DNA of 64,000 nt from Limonium bicolor (Eukaryota > Streptophyta > Magnoliopsida > Caryophyllales > Plumbaginaceae): positions 292,927,533 through 292,991,532 of the forward strand of contig CM041778.1 of assembly GCA_023374045.1 (NCBI GenBank). Direction: 5' to 3'. The position numbers and the translations under genes are program-made. Below, piece by piece: positions 12,794-23,218 of the stretch (its first letter is position 1; every line of letters starts with the position of its first letter). The notes under the pieces were generated by a model. It ran no database searches. It was not told the DNA's origin and saw only the letters and a program-made list of their open reading frames with translations.

Positions 12794-15700
12794 AATACCC
12801 CGTAATTAAAAATAGTGATTAATTAGGCTAATAAGTAATTTAGAAGCTTAATTAAGTATAAATAATAGTAGGGAACAAATCCCGAAGAAAACGGATCCTT
12901 AAAATGGATTAAAATCACTAACGAATCTTAAAGCGCGTTTTTCGAGGTAACCAGGAAAACGTGTCTTTAAGCGGGTCAAATAGACTCGTAACAGTTTTGG
13001 TCAACTAAATAATCATTAATAAATATTAGTGAAGCTTTAGAACCAATAAAATCAATAAAACGAGATTAGTTGTCAAAAACGGGAAGTTGTGGGGTAGAAA
13101 CATAATTAACACAAACTTATGTGTCCACTTTTAAAATAAAAAGTAAAATTTGTGTGTGTGTGTGGGGTGCAGCCGATGGGCTCTATTTCCCCCTCTCTCT
13201 ACACACACTCTTTATTCCTCTCTTATTAATAAAGACAAAAACAATAAACTCACCTCACTTTATTACTCTCACACTCACTTTTGCAATTCTCTCTCCTACC
13301 CCTCACTCTCTTCTCACGTGAACACACCCCTCCTCACTCTCTCTTTTCTTCTTCCCCTACCTCATGCGATTTCCATGGTGGAAATAGAAACACCCACAAA
13401 CTTCTACTTCTCTCCTTTGTAACTCTCTCCAAACTCTTCCAAAAATTATAAAAATACTACCATTGTAATCCCCTCACCAAGAGCTACATTTTCATCTTTC
13501 CGAAATTCGAAACAACGATTTTCGTTTTCATGGGTATGTCCCATTTGGAGCTTCAACACCACCATTAGAAGGCCCTCCTTCTCCTTGTTCTTCTAAGGTA
13601 AAAACATTTCGAAAACTCCATCTTTTTCTAGCCTCAAAGGCAAAACGAAATTCATAAACTAAACCCTTGTTGTTCCTCTTGCTCTAGCTGATTTTGGCTT
13701 GTTGGTGAGTTGGAAATATTGTTCTTGAGCCACTCCAAGCTCCATTTGAACTCTTGGAAGGTAATAAATTTTCTAAACCCTAAAACCTAGATTGAAACTT
13801 GATTAATGGTTAGGGTTAGTTCTTAGTATTGAATGGTGTATATGAATGGTTGTAGTGTTAGAGGATTGGGATTTCAAAACCGGTAGAGAAGAAGAAGAAG
13901 AGAGAGGAGAAAGGAAATCTAGAAGAAAGCAAGGTAAGAATGCTCATTGTGTAGCCTTGTGTATATTGTATATGTAACAGATTTTAGAAGTAAAATATGT
14001 ATTGTAGAATGGTAATGCATTAGTAGTATAATGTGAGAGAGTGTAAGTATTTTGAAGCTTTAAAAGATATGTTAAAACTTGTTAAAACAGATTGGGAATT
14101 TAATGTTGAGTGCAGGAATTTTTGTGAGTGTTTTAGCATTATATTGGTATATGAGAGCTTGTATATGGTTGATGTTTATAAACAGGTGAGAATGAATGAA
14201 ATGTGATTAAACAATGTGGTGAGAGTATAAAATTATAGGGGAGGTTATGGCAAAATTTGCCTAGGATTAGAACACTTAGAGAATTAAAACTAGGTGACTA
14301 ATGTGAGTGTGTAACAGATTTTGTTTGAGATGGATAGGGGGTAAGTTGAGAGAGATAGTTAAGGTAGTTGTAATGCATTGGAGTGTTAGAAATGACATTA
14401 GGAGAGGGAGTTGTAGTGGGGAGAGTTAGAGAGAAATCTGTAGCATAATGTAATAAGGGGAGAAACTGTATAAGTGTTGGAGTGAAACTAGGAAAATTGT
14501 GTGTATAGTTAGTATAGATTGTGTGAATGAGGAAAGGATTAGCATGATTTAGAGTGTTTAAATTGTACAAAACATGTTAGGATTATGTAGGAAATTGGGG
14601 AAGCAATGGGTGAAATTGGGAAAGAAAAATAACATCTGTAGCAAGGTTCTGATTCCGTCCGACCCAGACGGTGAGTCGGACGTGGGTCGGACGGGGCTTA
14701 AGAAACGAAAACCAATCTTTCTGGAATGGTCCGACCCATAGCCGTGAGTCGGACGTGGGTCGGACATGGCTTAAATAACGAAATAAAACTTTCTGTAATG
14801 GTCCGACACAGCCGTGGATCGGACATGGTCGGACCGATGAAAATTTACAATGTCGAAGTTTCTGACTTCGTCCGACCCAGACGGTGAGTCGGACGTGGGT
14901 CGGACGGAGCTTAGACGACAGGACCAACCTTCTGGAATGGTCCGACCCAGAGAGTATGGGTCGGACGGAATAGTGCTGGGTCAGACAGGGTAATTTTCTG
15001 GGAACGAATCTTACTGGAATGGTCCGACCCAGGGCTTGGTCGGACGGTGGTCGGACGGTCCCTATACTACAAAAAAAAACAGTAAGCTTATAACTAGTAT
15101 ATATATGTATACCCACCTATACATATGTATATATAGTGTGTGTAAATTATGGACAAGTAATGGAAAGTAAGTAAAATGAAATATAAGTGTAAGGATGTAA
15201 GGCTTAGTGAATATGATTAGTAAAAACAAAAGTAGTTGAGTTAAGATTAATAATGGTAGATTAACCATTCATTGTATGCATATCATAGGATTTGATTTGT
15301 GACACCGGAAGGACGTTTGGAAACACGTACGACGGTGAACGGTATGGATTCCTCATGCCCCGTATGCTATCTTGGTTACTCTGATTTGTGTGTTGTGTGC
15401 TAATTGATCACCAAATAAGATAAATGCACGAATCGGAGTTAATATGCATACTTGTGAATATGTAGTGTTGTATGTTGTGATATTTTTTCTTAAATCTTAG
15501 TTTGTATAATTCATGAAATGTTTGGATGAATATGAATGTGTGTATGTATGGTGTATTGTACTGTGACCGAATGTGATGAGTTTGGACTTCTAACTTATTC
15601 CTAACAAGCTAACCATCCTAACTTAAAATGGTAATTAAATTGGAATGAGTAGAAGTCCGATATAGTTTCGGCCACGCGTGAGGATGCGGAGTCACGAGAG

Positions 15701-16670
15701 GTTGGCTCCAATTCCTGACTCTTAAACTGGTCCGCGGCCCAAATCCCTTAAGTGGGTAGCATCCCGGATTGGTGAGTCAAGTAAATCCCGGAGGTGGGAC
15801 GGTGTAGTCCCCAGGGCCGGAGGTCCCGACGACTTAACTTGAGTATAAGTAAGTAAGTAAGAATGAGTAAGTAAAGTAAATGAAAGTAAGTAATTGTAAG
15901 TAAGAAAAAGTAAGTAATGAGTAAAAGAGTAAAGCATTCCGATTAACCCGGATGCATAATTTGGCTAACCTTGTGAAGGTAAGTGAGATGTATGCTATGG
16001 TATTGTTGCCTTGATTGTGTAATGAAATGTATAGCATGTATGTTGTATGCAAAGCATGTATGTATGAAATAATGAACTGCATTTTAGTGGACGTCAAATA
16101 GTCGGCGTGCCCTAGCTAGCACGCGGTATATGCGGAGTCTATATGCAGCGTTTGCTGAGCCCCTTGGGGCACCATTTTTACTACACGCAGGTACCCGTGA
16201 AGGATGAAGACTAGGAGAGTTGAAGTTTAATTTCCTGCCTTTCTTTTGGTTTGTAAACAATGAATTTATGATGGGTGTACTAAGTAGTACATGGCTACAG
16301 TTTTGATAGCCGGTGTACCATGGGGTACACCTTTTTGGATTTTGGGAATAGAATGAGAATTGGTATAGATGAGTAGCCTTAGAAACTCATTCTTTTGGAA
16401 CTTGGAAATGATGTAATTTAATTACTTTAATACTCGGTGATCCAAGAATGTAAGTAGGTAATTTTGTATTCAGTATGCAATATATTAGTAGCTCGGTACG
16501 TTATGTTCATCAGACCGTGACTGTAAGTATTAGTAGCCTAGCTAGCCGTATGGGCGGTTAGCGGCATTGTTTCACCCGCCGTAGTAGGTATGTAATATTT
16601 CCGCTGCGAACTCGTAGGATTAACAGGACGATTAGACGGTAAGCATAGGATTAGCGGTTGGGGTGTTACA
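12791..16670 (+). repeat. Element B 5' LTR
   Basis: 3880 bp, matching 23219-27115 throughout. Begins TGAAATACCCC and ends GGGGTGTTACA next to the primer site. It holds a pyrimidine-rich stretch with (TG)n and TC-rich runs (13150-13430), an array of GTCGGAC words (14648-15058), a TAAG-rich stretch (15840-15930), and near the 3' end GCTGAGCCCCTTGGGGCACC (hairpin) followed by GCAGGTACC (about 16150-16195). Small reading frames across the array are an effect of the repeat and not genes. Confidence 0.95.
14648..15058 (+). repeat. GTCCGACCC / GTCGGAC inverted-word array in element B 5' LTR
   Basis: About six imperfect units of roughly 60-80 bp, each with TGGTCCGACCCAG, a GTCGGACGTGGGTCGGAC core and an AT-rich spacer such as TTTCTGGAATGG. 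Each unit holds GTCCGAC and its reverse complement GTCGGAC, so it can fold back or bind a symmetric factor. The same array is at 25088-25497. Confidence 0.8.
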
Positions 16671-16675
16671 AAAAG

Positions 16676-16687
16676 TGGTATCAGAGC
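16676..16687 (+). other. Element B primer binding site (initiator tRNA-Met)
   Basis: TGGTATCAGAGC lies five bases after the LTR end. It is complementary to the 3' end of plant initiator tRNA-Met, the usual chromovirus primer. The next bases (GTAGTTACGCTCTGATG) contain GCTCTGA, complementary to TCAGAGC, so a short hairpin over the PBS is possible. Confidence 0.9.
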
Positions 16688-17555
16688 GTAGTTACGCTCT
16701 GATGTCCATAGTACCGAGCATAGGGGATTACCGAGTTAGGATTTCAACCGTCTTAAGACGGATACTTAGAAACCTAACTAGGACTACCGTTGTTAACAAC
16801 GGATACCCTGACGTTCTTAGGAACGATACCTTGCTTTAAATTCAAGACCCTTAGGTCATATCTTGCAAAGCCTAATGTAACTGTTGAATATTCAGATGTC
16901 AGGAAGAGGTCCAGGTCGCCCTAGAGGAGGGGGCAATGACGGACCCGGCGCGCAGACGATAGCTGAGATCGTCGCCGCCACGGTAGCGCAGATGCTACCA
17001 CAGTAATCCAAGCTGTACAACAATCCAGCAAACCAACAAACTCAAGCGGGGCCAATCCCTCCCCCGCACCCAGAGAAGCGAACTGGGTAAAAGCTGTAGC
17101 GGAACTCCGCCCTCCCTGCTTTAGGGGCGAGAGTGATCCGGCTAAGCTCGAGGCCTACATCTCCGAGATGGAGACGGCTTTCGAAACACTCGAAGCTCCT
17201 GCTGGAGTTCGAGTCAGAGTAGCAGCCTACTACCTCAAAGATGCGCGATGGATTGGTGGAAGCTGGTCAAGCATGAGCACGTCAGCGACCCCACATTCGA
17301 CTGGGATTCCTTTGCATCACTCCTCCGTTCAAAATACTACCCTGAGCATGTGAAAACAAAGAAAAGGCTAGAGCTAGACGCCTTGAAGATGACAGACAAG
17401 ATGACTGTCGACGAGTACTACCGCACCTTTACCTCATACTCCGTCTCCTCCCTGATCTAGGATACACCGGCCAGGTGTTGGTCGATCGCTTCTATGGCGG
17501 TCTGAGCCATCGCCTTCGGTACGGTATGGGCTACACCAGATTTACCTCCCTTCAG

Positions 17556-17667
17556 GTAAATAACGGTTAACCCTTAGTATCATTTCAATTCCTTAAATTC
17601 CTTGAATTCTTTGAATCTTCTTTATTCCTCCTTAAATGAGAATCCCGGCTAATACCTGAGATTTCAG
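17556..17667 (+). other. Putative spliceosomal intron 1 in element B gag (112 bp)
   Basis: Donor CAG|GTAAAT, acceptor GATTTCAG|GAG, branch-like CTAAT at about 17649-17653, and a U-rich interior. It contains in-frame TAA stops. Removal is phase 0 and joins two conserved Gag segments (...FTSLQ and ECYHAAS...) without changing frame. Confidence 0.78.
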
Positions 17668-17944
17668 GAGTGTTATCACGCGGCTTCTCGCGTTGAGATC
17701 ACTTGCCAGTTAAGGGATGAAGAGACCGCGCTGAAGCGCAAAGCTAACAACAAAACACCAGCACTGAGGAGCAGAACCAGGGGAAGAGCTGGAAAAAGAA
17801 GAAAGGAATTTCTTTCAGCAATCCCAAAAGAAATCCCAGGGTGAGAGCAGTGCCCATGCTGAGCAGGGCAAACAGCTGAGCTTCTTCAGCTTGGTTATTC
17901 TGCACCGGTGGCAGCCAAGCCACTGAGATCACACCCACCTAAGG

Positions 17945-18027
17945 GTAAATTCCTAATCCAATTTGTATTCGTATAAGTATCATATCTAGTATATCCACGC
18001 ACACATGTGCTAACCCTCTAACCTCAG
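17945..18027 (+). other. Putative spliceosomal intron 2 in element B gag (83 bp)
   Basis: Donor AAGG|GTAAATTC, acceptor TAACCTCAG|GTT, branch-like GCTAACC at about 18009. Removal splits a glycine codon and restores PPKGSSSGVRQTFSDGRTY ahead of the zinc knuckles in one frame. Short but above the usual plant minimum of about 70 bp. Confidence 0.75.
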
Positions 18028-18365
18028 GTTCTAGCTCCGGTGTCCGCCAAACCTTCTCCGATGGCCGCACCTATGTGTGCAGAAAGTGCAACCAGGACCA
18101 TCCTGGTAAGGACTGTTAAGGAGAGAAATCAAATGCTATATTGCCATAAGCTTGGACACACAGCTAACAAGTGCCCAGAGAATGGGAAAGCCGAAGGGGA
18201 ACCTTCCAAAGCTACAAGCAGAGAGAGGGCAAGGAGGTGGCATCTGGCGATGCACCGGCCGCAGCACCACCAGGACAGGATCCCGGAGTCCTCGAGGGGC
18301 GCACCTCAAGGCAGCCTGTTCTTCATGTGATTGACCGTGATGGGTCCGGTTCTAAACCCGGCCCA

Positions 18366-18608
18366 GTAATATCTAAACCTTTAATCCTTGAAATAGCATG
18401 CCTAGTAGTAGAGTAACTGTATGAGTGAATGCATGAGTAAATAATTGAGTGTATATTAAGCATGAAATGAAGTAGTTGAAACTAGTACTCCGTAGATGAA
18501 ATTTGTAACCATAGGAAGCTTTAGTATCTTTACCCGATACCGGTAAACTTGAATCAAGAAGATCGACATCACCAACCCACTAACACTACAACCAACAAAT
18601 AGTGTCAG
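18366..18608 (+). other. Possible intron 3 joining element B Gag tail to the AlkB domain
   Basis: The Gag tail is open through ...GSGSKPGP and meets GTAATA at 18366. The AlkB homology starts exactly after TGTCAG ending at 18608. Phase-0 removal of these 243 bp would fuse KPGP to VIRPGMILL. The interior is AT-rich with many stops. The donor is weaker than those of introns 1 and 2, so this is a hypothesis. Confidence 0.5.
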
Positions 18609-19255
18609 GTCATCCGACCAGGTATGATCTTATTAAGGGATACCTGACACCCGAAGCGCAAATCTCAATCATTCGACGATGCAACGAGCTATGAACGGGT
18701 CAAGGTGGATTTTACACACCCGAATCCCCGGTGGAGCGAAGATGAAGCTGAAAATGATGTGCTTGGGAAAGGACTGGAATCCTTATACCAAGACATACCA
18801 GGAGACACGAACACAAGATGGAGCGACGCCACCGACAATACCACCATAGTTTCAGACACTCGTCACACAAGCAGTAGAACTTGCACAACAATGTGAACCT
18901 GAACCGATCCCCGCACTTGAAGCGGATCTCTGTATCGTCAACTTCTATGGAAAAGAAGGACGACTTGGGTTACCCAAGACAAGGACGAGACAGCGGAATC
19001 TCTTGAACAAGGAGTGCCCGTAGTGTCTTGGTCCATTGGTGATGACGCCGTATTCCTGTATAGCGAGCAGAAGCGTGTGGACCTCGCAGAAAAAATTGTA
19101 TTGAGATCAGGAGATGTCCTAATCATGGGTGGAAACTCTAGGATGCTGTATCACGGGATCAACAAGATCAAGTTGAATACGGCACCGCCGCCGCAATAAT
19201 CAATGCCACACACATGAAACCAGGACGCCTGAACCTTACCTTTAGAAAGTATTAA
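18609..19255 (+). pseudogene. AlkB-type 2-oxoglutarate/Fe(II) dioxygenase domain captured in element B
   Basis: About 215 codons in several frames match the AlkB-like oxygenase fold of plant AlkB homologues, in order: VIRPGMILL, GYLTPEAQISIIRRC, GQGGFYTP, KMKLKMMCLGKDWNPY, TRTQDGATPPTIPP, DLCIVNFYGKEGRLGL, QDKDE, VPVVSWSIGDDAVFLYSEQK, LRSGDVLIMGG, LYHGINKIKLNTAPP and the C-terminal signature RLNLTFR (AlkB RxNxTxR, 19226-19246) before KY and a TAA. Iron ligands: the HxD motif is at 18970-18980, where one missing base destroys the His; the Asp and the distal His (19152-19154) remain. Several one-base shifts and one TAG (about 18849) break it. Family members oxidatively remove methyl groups from DNA or RNA. 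It lies between the Gag knuckles and the protease. Confidence 0.85.
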
Positions 19256-19395
19256 ATTCCTAGTATCATGTAATCTGTTAGTAACGTGTATTAGAGACAC
19301 GGCATGTATGATGGTTGGTTTATCAATAAAGAGCAGTGTTGATTTATTCCACTTGTGTCCACCATCAATACTTATCCAATTGTGAATCCAATAGG

Positions 19396-19840
19396 TTTGG
19401 ACTCGGTACCGAAGGTAACCTGAGCATCCTCACCGAAGCACAAGCCGGCAAAGCGGCACCATCTAACGGGAACCTTCCCAGTAAATGGCATTGATGCCAA
19501 TGTGTTATTCGACTCCGGCGCCTCTCACACTTTTGTATCACCATCCTTCGAAGAGGTTGAAGCTAGATGCGGATGAGCTACCGAACTTCATGGTTACTCT
19601 CCCATCGAAGGAGCGAGTAAAGTGCACCAAATACTATCAATCAGCCACAATCCAAATCAAAGGCGAATCGTTTCCCATTCCTTTCATCGAATTCAATGGA
19701 TTGGGATTCGACGTAATCATTGGATGAATTGGTTGGAGCGGCACAAGGGTAGAATCCTCTGCGCCGAGCATCGTTTGCTGCTCAAGAGTCCTTCTGGGGT
19801 TACGTATCTTACCGCCAGAGACCGAGAGAGCCTTCGACCA
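19396..19840 (+). pseudogene. Element B aspartic protease
   Basis: The open stretch GTEGNLSILTEAQAGKAAP leads to a retropepsin domain with LFDSGASHTFVS (active-site DSGA, about 19507-19545) and FIEFNGLGFDVIIG (the usual LGMDWL block follows, here shifted). At least two frame shifts (near 19475 and 19545) break it. About 140 bp upstream (19256-19395) hold no recognisable coding sequence and follow the AlkB stop, so Pol may need its own splice or start signal. Confidence 0.82.
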
Positions 19841-21290
19841 CACTCATATCTGCCATGGCTATGTACCGGGAGCTCAGAAAGGGCCAAGAGGTGTATCTTT
19901 GTTTGTTACAAGACCTGGAGCGAGATCCAGAGTTCAGTGATGAAGTACCCATTGTATCCGAGTATCCCGATGTATTCCCTAAGGAGCTACCCGGCATGCC
20001 ACCACACCGAGAGCAGTGGAATTTCGAAATTGATCTATTGCCAGGTACCGGTCCCATTGCCAGGGCACCGTACCGCATGGCACCAGCAGAGATGACCGAA
20101 TTGAAAGAACAGTTAGAGACCTTCTAGACAAAGGGTTTATACGCCCGAGCGTATCACCCTGGGGAGCACCGGTCCTCTTCGTGAAGAAGAAGGACGGTAG
20201 TCTCCGACTATGCATTGACTACCGCGAGCTGAATGCGGTCACAGTCAAAATAAATACCCACTACCACGTATCGACGACCTATTCGACCAGTTGAAAGGAG
20301 CCTCAGTCTTCTCCAAGATCGACCTCCGTTCAGGGTATCATCAGATTGCAATCAAAGAACAAGACATTGAGAAACGGCATTCCGTACCAGATATGGCCAC
20401 TATGAATTCACAGTGATGCCATTCGGTTTGTCAAACGCACCGGCAAAATTCATGGACCTCATGAATCGACTATTCAGTGAGCAGTTGGACACTTCGGTTG
20501 TGGTCTTCATCGACGACATCCTTGTATATTCCAAATCACCAGAGGAACATGAAACCCACTTGAGGAAAGTGCTTGAGACACTGCGCGAGAACCAGCTATA
20601 TGCGAAGTTCTCCAAATGCGAGTTTTGGCTTGATCAGGTATCATTCCTTGGACATGTCATCTCGAGCGCAGGTATCTCGGGACCCTTCTAAGATAGAAGC
20701 TGTACGATCATGGCCTAGACCCAAGACTGTTACCGACATTAGGAGCTTTCTTGGTCTAGCCGGTTACTACCGGAGATTTGTAAGGGACTTCTCGAAAGTC
20801 GCTAAGCCCATGACTACACTGATGAAGAAAGATGCACCGTTTGTATGGACACACGAGTGCGAGCTATCATTTCAGAAACTGAAAGACTCATTGACCTCAG
20901 CGCCCGTCCTTACTCTTCCAGAGGGCACAGAGGGATTTGAGGTATACTGTGATGCATCAGGCAAAGGAATGGGATGCGTACTCATGCAGCATGGCAAGGT
21001 TGTGCTTATGCCTCCCGCCAGCTGAAAAAGCATGAGGAGAATTACCCGACTCACGACTTAGAGTTAGGAGCCATTGTCTTCGCCTTGAAGATATGGCGAC
21101 ACTATCTCTATGGGGTAAGCATCACCATCTACTCTACTCCGACCATAAGAGCTTACAGTATGTATTCACTCAGAAAGAACTCAACTTGAGACAGAGAGGT
21201 GGATGGAATTTCTTTCAGACTATGACATCAACTTGCAGTATAAGGAAGGGAAGGCAAACATTGTAGCCGACGCCCTGAGCCGTCGAGCAC
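19841..21290 (+). pseudogene. Element B reverse transcriptase and RNase H, frameshifted
   Basis: RT blocks in order: [47 protein letters not shown], then after a shift [51 protein letters not shown] and [13 protein letters not shown] (catalytic FIDD, about 20502-20520). The connection [13 protein letters not shown] follows, then RNase H with [40 protein letters not shown] and NLQYKEGKANIVADALSRR. At least five one-base shifts are needed to read through. All motifs expected of a chromovirus are present and otherwise well preserved. Confidence 0.88.
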
Positions 21291-22763
21291 ACTCGCTCCA
21301 TTCGCTACTCGCTTCTTCTAGCTTGGTTGACGAGGTGCGAGACGCTCAGTTGAGCGACCCTTACCTAACCGAAATCAGACACAAGATCGAGAATGGTACA
21401 TTTGAGAAGAAAAAGTATGATTTTAAGCTACATGAAGATGGTTTGATTCGGTTGAATGGCAGGCTATGCGTCCCCCGAAGCAATGCTGAGCTAAGGGATC
21501 GCATGCGAGAGTCACACTGTTCCACATTGTCAGTCCATCCGGGAGCCTCCAAGATGTACAAAGACATGAAGAGGTACTTCTGGTGGTCTGGAATGAAATC
21601 AGATGTGACAGAATTTGTATTGAGATGCTTGACATGCCAGAAGGTAAAATTTGAACACCGTAGACCGGGCGGAATGGTACAATCGATGCCAGTTCCGGAG
21701 TGGAAATTTCATGATATCTCCATGGATTTTGTTGTAGGACTCCCACCTGCTAGGGGAGGACTCAACATGATCTGGGTTGTAGTAGATCGCCTTACCAAGG
21801 TTGCCAGATTCATACCGATGAAGGAACCTGGAAGGTAGTAAAGCTAGCTGAGCTTTTCGATAAGGAGATTATCAGACACCACGGAGTCCCTAAGACTATA
21901 GTATCTGACCGCGACACCAGATTTCTTTCGAGATACTGGAGAGCTACAAGGGAAGCGTTGGGTACAGAATTGAAGTTGAGTACCGCCTTCCATCCTCAGA
22001 CCGACGGTCAGACAGAAAGGACCATCCAGACACTGGAGGACATGCTTCGGGCATGTGCCTTGGACTTTCAGGGGAGTTGGTTAGATAAGCTTCATCTTAT
22101 CGAGTTCTCGTATAATAATAGTTATCACGCCTCGATTAAGATGTCGCCTTTCCAAGCTCTATACGGTAGACCTTGCCGTACACCCTTGTGTTGGGATGAG
22201 TCAAGTGAAGCGGTCATAATAGGACCGGAGTATCTTGAGCAAGTACAAGCCGAAGTGCAACAATCCGAGCTAACATGAAGGCAGCCCAAGATAGACAGAA
22301 ATCCTATGCGGATGTGAGACGACGCGACCTTGAGTTCGCCGTGGGCGACCAAGTGTTCTTGCGAGTTTCACCTATGAAGGGTGTCTTCAGATTTGGTCAG
22401 AAGGGCAAGCTAAGCCCAAAGTTTGTAGGCCGTACACTATCACCGAAAGAGTTGGATCCGTAGCCTACAGGTTAGCACTACCTGAGGACTTGGGGCGTGT
22501 CCATGATGTATTTCATGTGTCACAACTCAAGAAGTATATTGCTGATCCTTCTCATGTGTTAGAGCCCGAGCACTTATCCATTGAGCCAAACATGCGATAT
22601 GTCGAAAACCCCAGTGAGAATCCTTGATAGGAAGACCAGAGACACTCGCCATAAGTCTATACGAATGGTGAAGGTCCTATGGTCAAACCATGATGTCGAA
22701 GAAGCGACATGGGAGTTGGAAGATGCCATGAAGGCTAAGTACCCACAACTGTTCATAGACTAG
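21291..22763 (+). pseudogene. Element B integrase with C-terminal chromodomain
   Basis: The zinc region has HPGASKMYKDMKRYFWW and CLTCQKVK. The catalytic core has Asp in SMDFVVGLP, Asp in VSDRDTRF and Glu in TDGQTERTIQTLE. The C-terminal part has DRQKSYADVRRRDLEF, GDQVFLRVSPMKGV and FHVSQLKKYIADPSHVLE. The protein ends with a chromodomain, VKVLWSNHDVEEATWELE then AMKAKYPQLF, stopping at 22761-22763. The chromodomain reads methylated histone H3 and guides insertion into heterochromatin. Frame breaks occur near 21835, 22275 and 22450-22620. Confidence 0.9.
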
Positions 22764-23218
22764 AGAGTCTAGTATTTAGTATACGGGTACGGGTCGTACC
22801 CCTTTTAAGGGGGGTAGAGCCCTTTTGCTTTTGCATTGCTTCGGGTAAGCATTGCTTAGTGTGTAGGTATTGTAACAGATTTTGTATGGCACATGTAGTG
22901 CAAGTGAATTAGTATGGATGTGTATGTATGTGTAATGTGTAATGAATGATGTGTATGTGCAAGTATGGTGTATTGGTGTAATGTGTATTGTGAATGGTAA
23001 TGGTGTATTGTGTATTGTGGTATGGTATGAATGGAAATGATGTATTGTGTATGTGAATTGTGTATGATGTTGAAATGTGTATGCTTGCAATGTGAAGAAG
23101 TAAACACCTCATAGGTGTAGTAAGACACATTATGCAATTGGTTTGCCTAATGAGTAAAGTTGCAATAAACTATTAACCTTGAGCAACTTTGAGGGCAAAG
23201 TTTCTTAAGGGGGTAGAT
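22764..23218 (+). other. Element B 3' untranslated region and polypurine tract
   Basis: Non-coding. It contains a palindromic CGGGTACGGGTCGTACCCC segment followed by TTTTAAGGGGGGTAGA (about 22785-22816), a long TGTRTA-rich low-complexity stretch (22860-23095), and the true polypurine tract AAGGGGGTAGAT (23207-23218) touching the 3' LTR. The earlier AAGGGGGGTAGA copy resembles a second polypurine tract. Confidence 0.8.

Larger units (their letters stand above)
16896..18365 (+). pseudogene. gag: Element B gag, interrupted by two introns and small frameshifts
   Basis: The start ATG at 16896 opens with MSGRGPGRPRGGG. The Gag core follows: WVKAVAELRPPCFRGESDPAKLE, MDWWKLVKHEHV, FDWDSFASLLRSKYYPEHVK, KMTVDEYYRTF, then DLGYTGQVLVDRFYGG and YTRFTSLQ. 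The frame is cut at 17556-17667 and 17945-18027 by GT-AG segments with internal stops. Removing them joins SLQ to ECYHAASRVE and PPK to GSSSGVRQ in frame. The third exon encodes two zinc knuckles, CRKCNQDHPGKDC and a decayed CY-CHKLGHTANKC. Stops or shifts at about 17008, 17440 and 18118 break this copy. Gag packages the element RNA; having introns in it is unusual for this lineage. Confidence 0.82.

Noticed and set aside
14648..15058. Array as drought/cold response elements (CCGAC core)
   Set aside because: The plant DRE/CRT consensus needs A or G before CCGAC; here it is T (TCCGAC). I keep it as an unexplained array.
14583..15116. 177-codon minus-strand ORF in element B 5' LTR (similar ones at 24994-25363)
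   Set aside because: It runs across the GTCCGAC array; the translated repeat (RPTSDS-like) follows the DNA repeat, and the frame is not conserved between the two LTRs.
16676..16687. Partial tRNA gene
   Set aside because: Only the 12 bases complementary to a tRNA 3' end are present, directly after an LTR: a primer site. No tRNA cloverleaf was seen anywhere.
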